DNA of 64,000 bases from Icerya purchasi (Eukaryota > Arthropoda > Insecta > Hemiptera > Monophlebidae), in the NCBI GenBank assembly GCA_039619475.1, contig CM077116.1, positions 297,828,464-297,892,463 on the forward strand, read 5' to 3'. A model generated the notes under the pieces. The model did no database searches, was not told the DNA's origin, and was given only the letters and a program-made list of their open reading frames with translations. Below are positions 22,061-31,825 of this stretch, piece by piece. Position 1 is the stretch's first letter. Every line of letters begins with the position of its first letter. Position numbers and translations under genes: made by a program.

Positions 22061-23911
22061 TTAATTTGTGTTAGATACGTTGCCGTCGCTATGATGTCGT
22101 TCGTCTTCAGACGTTGTGATCGTTTGTTCCGATAATTTCCTTATAATTCGGGAGCAGCGACTTTTAATGCTTCTGCCGATAAGATATGGTTTAACTGCTG
22201 CCAGCATGTATACTAGCTCGTCATAACTCCTTGTATAATCAGTTGCATAGGAGATGTACTTTGGGTTCGTCGCTACTGCCTGGATAAATGTTTTGAATTC
22301 TTCAAATCCCATCATAAACGTTGGTTGTTCGGCGTTGAAAAGGTGCTTGGCTTTTTCAGTTACGTCTCCTAGCTCTCGGGTTGGCTGTTCGTTATGCGGC
22401 TCAGCTGGTGCATGCTCTTCTTTCTTATCTGGTTGATTAATGTAGAGAGCTGGCCGTTTTGGTAGCGGCCGCGATGGGAAAATCGCCGGCCTCGGGTCAA
22501 CAAGTGCATCTGGGGTCTTGGGATGAGGCCGTTTCAGCGGACTAGCGTCCGTGTCCATCTCTATTTCCGGCTGCTCAATTGTGGCATTTGAATTTATTTC
22601 GTCTGGACCTGTGGTGTCTATCGTTAAGGGGGTGACATGGGTTTCCTTCTGTATTGTCTGGGGCAAATCGCTATCATGGTCCGCGGTTAGTTGTTGAGGT
22701 TGGCAGATGATGTCTGGACGGCTGGAATGACCCTCTTGTTGCGTGTTCACCAGTTTATTCTCTTTTCTGCAGTTTGGACATACGTGGTCTTCAATTTGGA
22801 TGAAAATTCTATGATCGTGGTCATTATTTCGTAATAAAAAAGATCTAGGAATATTTGCACAGTTCATATGCTCGATATACACCTGTCTTCGCCAGCTTAT
22901 TACGTGTGCAAATTCATCATCCGAGGGGTTGACTCTTAATATTGATATTGGTGATAGTAGCTTAAGGGATAGTGCTGAAACGAGGTATGACGAAAGTGTT
23001 TCGTTCGGTATAGTGGCCGATACGTTTGATAGAACAACTTTATTAGCTGGTTGTCTAATTCGTGCTGCCTGAATTGTCCGCTCTGCTAATGTAATCGTTC
23101 CGCCTCCGGCAAAAAAATTGTCAGTTATTTTTTGCGATTTAAGGAAAATAATTACACGGTCTCGACTGATACGAGACCCCACAATTATATCGAGATTACT
23201 GCCGGTGACTGCTTTCACCGCAGTAAAATAGTCTCTGAGCGTATTTGGCGGGAAATATGGCAGAATAATGCCCTGCTCGTCTTTTGGATGATTAAAAGCT
23301 GTTAGCGGTGTTATTTTCGTTGACTTCACTTTATCAGCGAAAGAGATATTTTGTTTATTTAATGAATTACGATTTTCAGAAGACTCGGTTTGAATTTTAA
23401 TTGTATCAACTAATGTGCTCGATTTCGGTTTTGTGTTATCAGGGGATGTGTTGATTATATTAGATTGATTATTCTCTGCATCCGCGGCGCGGGAGTGTGT
23501 AGTGCTTTGTTTGACGGTAGTGGTTGACGATAATGTTACGGCTGCGGTGTGAAGTTGGTGTGTGTTGTCTGTTGAACGGATGATCGGTTGCGTATGTGGG
23601 GTAGGTACTTGTGTAAGCGTGGTAGTGACATGTGTGTTCGGGTTAGTTGTGTACGTGTGAGAGGTGGTTGTGTGTGTAATTATCTTACTGTTCGCGTTAC
23701 TCTGGTTTGGAGCGAACGGAAGAGGATCTGCAGAGATCGACTGATTCTTATCAGCGGTTGCGATGGCCGGCTTATGCGGAGGTGTGTTGTGTGTGTCGGT
23801 GTGGCTCTTACCTGGTTTGTGTGCTGCGTACTTACTACCGGTGGTCGTTTTGCTTCCGTCCGGTTTCGGTGCGGCGGCCAGCGTGTTTGCTGGCGGGGGT
23901 GAGCGGGGCAT
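22061..23911 (-). CDS. I-type LINE ORF1, gag-like nucleic-acid-binding protein
   Basis: 616 codons, open throughout, ATG at 23911. The N-terminal 220 residues are low-complexity, rich in Thr, Asn, Pro and Ser (T-T-T-S-H-T-Y-T-T-N-P and similar). The middle carries a folded region with D-K-V-K-S-T-K-I-T-P, P-A-N-K-V-V-L-S-N-V and N-P-S-D-D-E-F-A-H-V-I-S, ending in H-R-I-F-I-Q-I-E-D-H-V-C-P-N-C. This is the arrangement of the PRE_C2HC-type domain in X-element/I-element ORF1 proteins. The C-terminal third is acidic and Pro-rich, then basic. It would coat the element RNA. No break is visible. Confidence 0.85.
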   Translation of the reverse strand: MPRSPPPANTLAAAPKPDGSKTTTGSKYAAHKPGKSHTDTHNTPPHKPAIATADKNQSISADPLPFAPNQSNANSKIITHTTTSHTYTTNPNTHVTTTLTQVPTPHTQPIIRSTDNTHQLHTAAVTLSSTTTVKQSTTHSRAADAENNQSNIINTSPDNTKPKSSTLVDTIKIQTESSENRNSLNKQNISFADKVKSTKITPLTAFNHPKDEQGIILPYFPPNTLRDYFTAVKAVTGSNLDIIVGSRISRDRVIIFLKSQKITDNFFAGGGTITLAERTIQAARIRQPANKVVLSNVSATIPNETLSSYLVSALSLKLLSPISILRVNPSDDEFAHVISWRRQVYIEHMNCANIPRSFLLRNNDHDHRIFIQIEDHVCPNCRKENKLVNTQQEGHSSRPDIICQPQQLTADHDSDLPQTIQKETHVTPLTIDTTGPDEINSNATIEQPEIEMDTDASPLKRPHPKTPDALVDPRPAIFPSRPLPKRPALYINQPDKKEEHAPAEPHNEQPTRELGDVTEKAKHLFNAEQPTFMMGFEEFKTFIQAVATNPKYISYATDYTRSYDELVYMLAAVKPYLIGRSIKSRCSRIIRKLSEQTITTSEDERHHSDGNVSNTN

Positions 23912-23994
23912 CTCACGAGACAGCCCCGAACGTAATATTTCTTATCAACAAGACGAAACGCGAGAAACACAACTGTAATCTAATACTTCTACAG

Positions 23995-24004
23995 AGAGGC
24001 ATTT
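23995..24004 (-). repeat. Target-site duplication, 5' side of the I-type LINE
   Basis: AGAGGCATTT, identical to 18197-18206. It sets the 5' end of the element at about 23994. Confidence 0.65.
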
Positions 24005-24649
24005 ACTGCTGCGCGTATTACACTATAGTATATTTCTTGACATTACCGGAACCTAATGTATCTCAACGAAGATAACCAGTTCAATTTTCATTTTTTTTTA
24101 TTAAAAAAAAAGAAAAAAAGATGGTGATTAAAAGAATTAAATAGCCGCGATCGTTGTTATAGTACGTTAATGAATTAATTAAATTAGACAATCAGCTTAA
24201 ATTTACTTTTACGCTAAAAATAGAACAGAATGCAATGCTGAAGCCAGGAGCATACTGGTTAAACAGCGTCTATTTTCTCTTTGAAATCTTCTTTTTTATT
24301 TATTTGTATTTATTTTTTTTTTGTCGCAAAATAAATCGGACTTTGGTCAAGTATTTAAAGAGAATAAATGAAATCAAGTCTTAAAGTAAACAGCAAACGG
24401 GATTTTCACATCTTTGTCAAATCTAGCACATGGGTCGTGAAATATAAAAAATATTAATCACGATTTCTATTACCTGTGCTGCAGGTATTGTATATATTTC
24501 ACCTGGTCTGTGCAAATTAATTAAAACCATTGCATTCTCCAGGTTCTAATAGAATCTGTAAAAAAAATAATAAATTAAAATAGCGAATATTTCCTTTTAT
24601 GAAGTGTCATCGGACAAGAATTATTCCGAATATATCAAAAAACATCTAA

Positions 24650-25290
24650 ACTGCTAATGTGAAAGTGCTATCCTATGACATTGTTTTTTACGTAACTCTT
24701 AATATCTATCAATCCACAAGGAAAACTGTCCTTGCAGGCGTACCGCAAGGTAGTGTCCTCGGGCCCTTCCTCTTTATATTGTTTTTTAGCGATTTTCCTA
24801 AAATTTATAACACCGAGGTCGCTTCATATGTAAATGATGTTTCCATCTATTTTAGTTCTTATAGACCTATTACCATAAGTAACAGAGTTCAGAGAGCCTC
24901 GACACACGTTTTAAAGTACTTTACCAGATGACAGATGAATATTAATCCATCAAAGACACAAGCTATATTCTTCACTCGCAGGCGCCCCCAATTTCCAAGA
25001 AAACTAATCATTTCTGGAACTGACATTGCCTAGTCTAATCGTATCAAATATCTTGGCTTGATATTAAACAACAAACTAACTTTCAGCAAACATATCGAGT
25101 ACATCTCAGTTAAAACAAACAGAGCTATCTCGCTAGCATATCCCTTACTCAATCGCAAATCTTATTTAAGCGCAAATAACAAACTTGTCATCTACAAATC
25201 ACCTATAAGGCCTATTGTCACATACTCTTGTCCGGTGTGGTCTTCTGCTAGCAGGACACATTATAACAAACTACTGCTGATTCAGAAATT
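24650..25290 (+). mobile_element. Jockey-like LINE remnant (RT core and thumb)
   Basis: Contains A-G-V-P-Q-G-S-V-L-G-P-F-L-F-I-L and S-Y-V-N-D (the Y-A-D-D box changed to Y-V-N-D), then M-N-I-N-P-S-K-T-Q-A, I-K-Y-L-G-L-I-L and P-I-V-T-Y-S-C-P-V-W. Two in-frame stops lie between these blocks. The LINE homology stops at about 25290, where minus-strand hAT homology begins. Confidence 0.8.
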
Positions 25291-27597
25291 CAGCGAATGG
25301 GCGTTACAATGCACGTATAATGCTATTGGATACTTTCTTTTTATTATGGTTTGAGCACCTTGAGTGTACCCAGTCATTGACAATGCACCATCATATCCTT
25401 GTCCGACAAACCCTTTAGTATTTATTCCGTTTAGTTGCAGCTGATCGATAATAGATGATGCAATGCTTCATCCAGTGAGATCACGAAGGGGAACAAATTC
25501 TAAGAAGTGCTCTCGCAAAGCCTTGTTGTCAGGGTCAATGTATCTGAGGCAAAATGACATTTGTTCAGTTCTGGATAAGTCCCTGGTTTCATCAACGAGA
25601 ACTGAAAAAATCAAGGAGCGATTGACTTTTTCCACAATAGATTCCTTAATGATGTCTCCGCAAATACTAATAATTTGGTTCTGTACAGAAGCGCTGGTGT
25701 ACTGACAATTTCTGTTACCAGTTTCCAAATGTGTTCTTAAAATTATATCTCCTGCATTAAAAGAGCATGAAATATTCCGTCATTATTCATTTTTTCCTCT
25801 AAAATATTTCCATGATTCACAAGGGTGGTTCTTGGCGATCACATAGTATGATGGTTTTGACAATATAGGTTAATTTAGCTCTGTTTTCTAAAGATTTTTT
25901 GGCTAATTTAGAAGAAATCTTTTCCTGAATGTTCCCCGTTTTACCATCATATATTGATAAGAAGTTTTGTTAGCCATTTCGGTTGTTTTTATATGATAAC
26001 TTAAGAGGGCGCACTTTCCAAATTCCTCCTTCGCCTTCTTCCAATTGCGGAATCCTGTCTTAACGAGTGATCCAAGTCCCTGATGAGTCCCTTTTCTTGT
26101 AGTATCTATGGCAAAAAGAGCACAATATTTACAGTACGTACTATCCTCTCGTTTTGAATATAGTAGCCAATTAAATTAATCGAACCATCTTGCATTAAAC
26201 TTGAGATTGCGTTTATAGTCTGTGTAAATTTGTTTCAATTTGTGTAGCAATGTTTTTTTTTATTTTATTCATATTTTTATTTGTTTTCCTTTAAATATCA
26301 AATGTAATTTCTTTCTGAATAAAAAAAAAAAAAAAACCCAAAATATATGGGGAAAAACATAAGCGCATACGTATATAAATAGACGAAAAAAGAGGAATTT
26401 TTTGAATGAAATAACTGAAAAATTCGTGATGTATCTTTGTGGCGAAAAAAATTTTAGATTGAATCCCTTGTAAGACATATTTATGTCAATATAAATAAGT
26501 AACTTATTAACTTTTATGTTAACAGAGCAATAATAATTTTTAAGAGTAATCCAAAAGAAAAAAGGAAAATCGTTCCGACAAACGAGCGATTTTGTACATT
26601 TTTACACAGCATTTTCCACAGTAAATTCTGTATCGTTTGAAAGTTTGTTTTCCTATGTTGTTTTTTTTTTTTAACTGCGCATACCGGTACAAAACTTCAT
26701 TTAATCACCACAGTCAAACCGGTCTATAGTCAGTTACATTCGACAATATGAAATGTTCTTTTTATCTCGACAACTGCCAGCACATCATACCAACATTACA
26801 ACATTTTAACACTTTTCCATTCTTTCATTCCGTTAACTAATAATCGAATAGTACTATAAAGAAAAAATGAAAATGAAAATTTACCTGCAAAAATCGTATT
26901 TTAGAGCAATTTTCTAACTAAAAACCTAAAAAAAATGATTTCAAGTTGATTGTAGAATATTTTACTACACAGTATTTAGAATTTAATGAATTGATGAGAT
27001 AAAAATGAAAAGAATTGAAAATCATTAAGGTATTCAACACGATTTATTAACATTGCTATAACCAATTATATTTGAAAAAGAACATAAAGTTAAGATTAAT
27101 GTCGATGTCTTTCTGTCTACGTTGCCAAATATGCAAAAAAAAGTATTTTAATTTTAAAAATAACATATTGGAATTTGAAGTAAACATGTTAGGAAAATGC
27201 AAAATATATACAAATGGAATGCAAAAAATAGAAAATTTTACTTATATTTAATTCAAATATAGTACTTTCCTAAATAATCAGACTTAAGAGAAAAGTGAAA
27301 TGTTAAATTATTTGAAATAAAATGCATAGAAATGCATTGATAAAAAATTTAGTATAGTAGACTTATACTGAATGCTGACTCAACTCATATCAGCTGTCCA
27401 CGAGAGTTCAGCCGAAATAACCCACACAAAATATAACTGAGGCGACGTATTTTATTATTACAAGAGGGCCCTCACCACAGTATTAAAAGAAAGACATTTT
27501 TATGTTAATCTATTCAAAATTAAAATATTTGAATTTTTTTTTGTGGTGCGGGCCCACAGGCTGCAGCCTATATAGCCTATACGTAACTGCGGCCCTG
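25290..27597 (-). mobile_element. hAT transposon remnant with TTF-type zinc finger and DUF4371
   Basis: On the minus strand, a TTF-like zinc finger start (Y-C-K-Y-C-A-L-F, then F-R-N-W-K-K-A-K-E-E-F, about 26140-26000) precedes a DUF4371/hAT domain (Q-N-Q-I-I-S-I-C-G, L-V-D-E-T-R-D, E-F-V-P-L-R-D, G-Q-G-Y-D-G-A, C-N-A-H-S-L-N-F down to about 25290), as in ZMYM1-like hAT transposases. Several frames are broken. The upper end carries CAGGGCCGCAGTTACGTATA read inward from 27597, the typical start of this hAT group. The other end is missing. Confidence 0.75.
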
Positions 27598-27649
27598 AGT
27601 CCATGTTATTTCTGAAATTCTAAGAAACACCAGAAATCGGTTTCGTTGT

Positions 27650-27958
27650 GTAAACAAAATTACTCGCTCGCTCTCGTCAACGTGTTGTTCATCTTCGATA
27701 GTCGCCATTCGTCCGGTTGGTTATGTCGCTTCGAAATACGCTATTTTGCGTCTCGGCTTTTCGCATCTTCGTATCTCGTTACTTCGCTGTAATTATTTCG
27801 TTTTTACCCCTTTGTAAATTGTTTTAGAAACAGTATTTTTAAAGACTTTTATTTGATATCGTATATTCAATCGTATTTAATTAATATACAATTTATTAAT
27901 TGACCGGTAAAAAATCATTCGAAAACATAATTTGGTCCTCCGGAATATTAATTTTGGA
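27650..27958 (+). repeat. Dispersed repeat family A, copy 2
   Basis: Diverged match to 12930-13255 over its whole length, ending in the same ATTGACCGGT...TTGGTCCTCCGGA block. Class unknown. Confidence 0.6.
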
Positions 27959-27962
27959 AATA

Positions 27963-28710
27963 CGTATTAATAAACGAGTTTTGAAATTTGAAAAAAATCA
28001 TTCAAATTTCATGTATTTTCTGATAGTTAAATTGTAAACTGAAAATAATAATAATTTTTGTATTTAGATTATGACTTAATTATTAGGTTGTAGAAAATAT
28101 TTTCCCTTTAACAAATAGAATTATAAAAAAATATGAAGGAAAACTGAATTAAATTTAATAAAAATTATATTTCGCTTACCAGTTGACTAAGTTGCATATC
28201 TAGAAAATAAAACGAGAATAATATGTTTTAAGGAAATTAAAATTAACGAATAAATGATGGCAAAAATAATAGAAACACGCAACAAGCGTTCGTTCGTAGA
28301 TAACTTTTAAAAATAATAAATAGAAATGTATTAATTTCTGTTTAATAATTTTTAAGTTCTTTATATAACTGGTTATAGAAACATACTGTGTATTTGTTAA
28401 TTTTAATTTCGAGAAAAAGTCCCTAAAATAGAATTATTCTTGCTCCGTTCTGTGGATGTACAGAGTTTAGTCAACTGGCAAGCGACAATATAATTTTTAC
28501 TAAATTTAATTCGGTTTTTTCCTCATATTCTTTTATAATTATATTTGTTAAAAGGAAAATATTTTGAAAATATTTCCTACAACCTAATAATTAAGTTAAT
28601 AATCTAAATATAAAAATTATTGTTTTTTTCAGTTTACCACTTAATTATCAGAAAACATATATGAAATATGAATGATTTTTTTCTAATTTCAAAACTCATT
28701 TATTAGTACG
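27963..28710. mobile_element. Long-inverted-repeat element, about 750 bp
   Basis: The left arm (27963 to about 28232) and right arm (about 28418-28710) are imperfect inverted copies. CGTATTAATAAACGAGTTTT opens the left and CGTACTAATAAATGAGTTTT, read inward, opens the right. Matched inner blocks include GGTTGTAGAAAATATTTTCC and CAGTTGACTAA. The centre is about 180 bp. There is no coding capacity. It is a non-autonomous foldback- or MITE-type element of unknown superfamily. Confidence 0.78.
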
Positions 28711-29399
28711 AATTCATTCTAGATCAATTGCAAATAAAATAATTTCTTTCCGCCTATTTCTAAAAGAGTAGTGTATGGTTATATTGCAATTTAACAATTT
28801 CAATCTAAATTTCAGAAGAATATTAATTTATTTTTTGAATAGAACTTCAAAAGAGAAAGAAATATTATCCAACCTATTTAAAAATCAGGGTCCGCTTTAA
28901 AATATAATATATGCGTAAGATTATTTTTTCAAACATTCTGGTTCCTGTTTATTTTCTTTGAATATCTTCTTTTTTTTTTTTAATTTTCTTAATTGTTTTT
29001 TTCCATACCAGTTTCTTTCGCGATAAATTCTCCGTTTTCAATCTTCACGATTACTTCTGTTTTATTTCATTATAATTTTGAAATTACGAATACTTTATAA
29101 ATTAGAACTTCTAATCATTAATACCGATGAAAAAGGTTCGAGTATTGTCATAACGCTATCAAAGTAACCAAATTGTCTTCTTTGATACGCGCGAGTACTT
29201 AAAAAAATCGTCTACGGATATAGAATGGAAACTTTTAATAATTTCAATGTTATAATATTTTTAAACATTTGTAGCATATTTCGATTTGTTTATCAACGTA
29301 TTTCTCGTTAATTTTCACAAATATTTCGCTTTAATTTTAAATACAACACCGCTTGACCCAATTTAATAAAAACTAAAGTGATAATGTTGTTTGTTTCAG
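28711..29399. other. Lipase intron, nothing recognised
   Basis: AT-rich sequence up to the acceptor TTGTTTCAG of the last lipase exon. Confidence 0.4.
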
Positions 29400-29469
29400 C
29401 ACTAGAGGCAAGTATTATTTTCGAACAAATTCTAAAGAACCTTACGCAAGAGGTGAACGTAGTTCTTGA
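29400..29469 (+). CDS. Lipase, terminal exon
   Basis: After TTGTTTCAG the exon reads T-R-G-K-Y-Y-F-R-T-N, then P-Y-A-R-G-E-R and TGA at 29467-29469. This is the G-x-Y-Y-x-x-T...P-(F/Y)-A-x-G ending typical of insect pancreatic-type lipases that lack a PLAT domain. Its phase completes the codon begun at 18056-18057, which is strong evidence that exons across the 11.3-kb intron belong to one gene. Confidence 0.92.
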
Positions 29470-29541
29470 AAACACCATTTTACTGGGAAGAACAGATCAC
29501 GCGATACGCGCTTAAAAGTTAACGAATAAGTAATAGTTCAC

Positions 29542-29547
29542 AATAAA
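29542..29547 (+). terminator. Lipase polyadenylation signal
   Basis: AATAAA lies 73 bases after the lipase stop, the first canonical signal downstream. Confidence 0.6.
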
Positions 29548-31336
29548 TGGCGATTATATAATTTTTCATTTTATTACAAGTAATGTGTGTGTGTATATGT
29601 ATTTGATTAAAAAGAACAACAAAAAAAAAATCAAATAACTAACAGCGATCTAATAGTATTAAAAGAAAAAAGTTCTTACTGTATCTGTTGCATCCTTACA
29701 TTAAATGCAGCTCTCGATCGTTTTAATGGTAATTTATTTCTTTGTTATTTTAAAAGTAACTCAGTATGATTTCAATATCCTCATTGTCCGCGGCAAGTCC
29801 AACTAGTAGCGGACCTTAGTTTTAATGTGAACATCGGAAATCTTTGCACAACCTACACTGATTTCCATTATGGCGCCGTGTTTGTTTCTCTCTTAATGAT
29901 TTTGTTCAGGTATATTTTTGAATGATTCTCGACTAGTTTGATATCAATACTGATTTTGTGTCATAGTTTGTGTAATGTTTTACGCGCAGTAATAACAAAT
30001 GCGAAATGGTTTCCTTCATTCCCTACTCACGCATGTCTAAAATTATTCAGGGTTTTTCTATTTTTATTTAAGCTCTTACGTACGATAGCAGTTATTTATT
30101 CTGTTATTTCTACGAACATATGTTAATTCTGCAAAAGCTTGTAATTCTATGTAATGCTTATTCGTAGAAGATCGTCTGTTTTGACAAACTTAGACGTGAC
30201 AGCAATCGTTCACTCTTCTCAATCCTCAAGTTTTCGATTGCTGGTCGATTGTGTAAAAAACTCGTTAAGTAGAGTCATTCTTCTTATAAGTCATTCTCTT
30301 TCATTAGCTGGTATTTGTTCATCTTTGAATCTTCTATTTTTTGTGAACCCGCTGTCTTCCCTGTGCCCTTTAACCGGTAGCTAGCCCCTTTCTCGATTAT
30401 CCCTGTTAAATATCTATTATTTTTTATTATCTATCTGATTGCAGCTTCCTCCTCCTGCAATCTTTCATCGGCACTTTTCATTAATGATCTCGTTTGTGTT
30501 TTTAGTTTTGTCTGACCACTCAAGTTTGTGAATTTTTCTCCAACACCAAATCGTTTTCGTCTAGTTTCATTTATTATGGAAACACACACTCCGAACAAAC
30601 TCTGTTATTAACTGTTTTTGCAGTTCTGTATTTATATTTTTAGATGTTAACAATGATTTTTTTTTAATGAAAGCGGCTTCCGTCTGCGCTACTCTGAATC
30701 TTATTTCATTGTGAGAAAAATTTCCTCACGAAAAATTATAATGAAAGGTGTGGGCACTAACCTGTTATTCGTTAATACTCTTCTTCTTGATAATTTCTGA
30801 CAAAGTGTAGTCACATGTTCATTTGTCCTAATTGTATCATGTGTAGTAAATTGTATTGTGTGGTGCAGTAAATTTAATATTTTCTTTCGATTGATAAATT
30901 TTCTCTATATGCAGTATAATATTTATCAGAAAGTTATTATAGTAAATATCGTGTGATGTAATTTTCTACACATGAAGAATTTCTTCGATATGTAGTATGT
31001 AATATTTGCCAAAAATTTTATGTCAGCGCACACAATTTTCATTTTAATTTTTTATGAGAAAATTTTTCACACAATTATTGTACTTGTTGAATAAATGGTT
31101 TTAAGCTATATGTGCTGAGGAATTTATTTTATTTTTTTAGTGAATTTTTTGGGGTAAATTTTTTCGATAAGTGTTCCTAAAAATTTTTAATTTTTTCTGA
31201 ATAAATTCAACGTAAGAGGGGTGACACGGTACTGTTTCAAAGAATAACCCTTATTAGAATATTCTCTTCGAAAATCATCAGAAATATATTTATCATTTTG
31301 CTAAGGAAGTCAAAAATATATACGAATTAAAAACGT
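29548..31336. other. Intergenic region between convergent lipase and calypso
   Basis: AT-rich, with (GT)n at 29585-29594. There are open stretches on the + strand near 29938-30384, but no recognisable protein. Nothing is called. Confidence 0.4.
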
Positions 31337-31342
31337 TTTATT
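31337..31342 (-). terminator. calypso polyadenylation signal
   Basis: AATAAA on the minus strand, about 205 bases past the calypso stop. Confidence 0.5.
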
Positions 31343-31547
31343 TCATTTTAATACATTTCGTTCTGGTATCGAAGTCGTATTAGCGATTATATCTATAAAA
31401 AATTAAATTTCACTCAGTTTACATGCACACACGCAGTCAATCATACAGCATTAATCGTTACTTATCAGATACAGATATCATATGTATATATACGTCATAT
31501 AACATACATTGTCAATAATACTGATTTAAAAATGACGGTAACATAGT

Positions 31548-31825
31548 TCACTTTTTCGGATGATTCTTAGTTCTACCGCGTCTTCTCTTGTTAACGGTAG
31601 ATACCTGTCGTTTGTTTATTGTATTACGTAATTGTGGGTGCGTGGCAGTGATCATACTGCTCGGCTTACGGTGCCCATATAAATGCTGCTGCACCAATTC
31701 AGCCAATTTACCTTGCTGCGCCAACATAGATAGAAACGTGCAAATGAACTGATCATAATTATGCGTTCTTCGGCAATCGTCTATTTTATACTGTTTACGT
31801 TTTTCATTTTCATCTCTTAGTAAAC
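31548..31825 (-). CDS. calypso: calypso/BAP1, terminal exon (C-terminal ULD and basic tail)
   Basis: On the minus strand the acceptor GTCTTCCAG precedes 31825, and the exon opens in phase 1, completing the Gly codon left by exon 41300. It encodes the end of the UCH37-like domain: [12 protein letters not shown], then [18 protein letters not shown]. The latter corresponds to the H-N-Y-D-E-F-I-C-T-F-I-S-M-L-A-Q block of BAP1 that binds the ASX/ASXL DEUBAD domain. A basic tail (N-K-R-R-R-G-R-T-K) is the likely nuclear-localisation and nucleosome-binding segment. Stop TGA is at 31550-31548. The exon lies 9.5 kb from exon 2 and is recognised by phase and motif. Confidence 0.95.

Larger units (their letters stand above)
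18207..23994 (-). mobile_element. Nearly full-length I-type non-LTR retrotransposon
   Basis: About 5.8 kb on the minus strand, bounded by a 10-bp duplication. In element order it has a short 5' UTR (23994-23912), ORF1 (23911-22061), a 72-base spacer, ORF2 with endonuclease, RT, RNase H and a C-terminal zinc motif (21988-18301), a 3' UTR with an 11-bp hairpin, and a poly(A) tail (T-run at 18204-18232). RNase H plus a gag-like ORF1 place it in the I group rather than Jockey proper. It sits antisense in the last lipase intron. Base composition is clearly richer in GC than the flanks. A single frameshift in ORF2 is the main lesion seen. Confidence 0.9.

Noticed and set aside
25468..25728. Domesticated ZMYM1-like host gene
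   Set aside because: The frame is broken on both sides and a hAT terminal sequence lies at 27597, so it is a dead transposon rather than a host gene.
29938..30384. Open stretches after the lipase gene
   Set aside because: C/T-rich low-complexity translations with no domain; not supported as genes.
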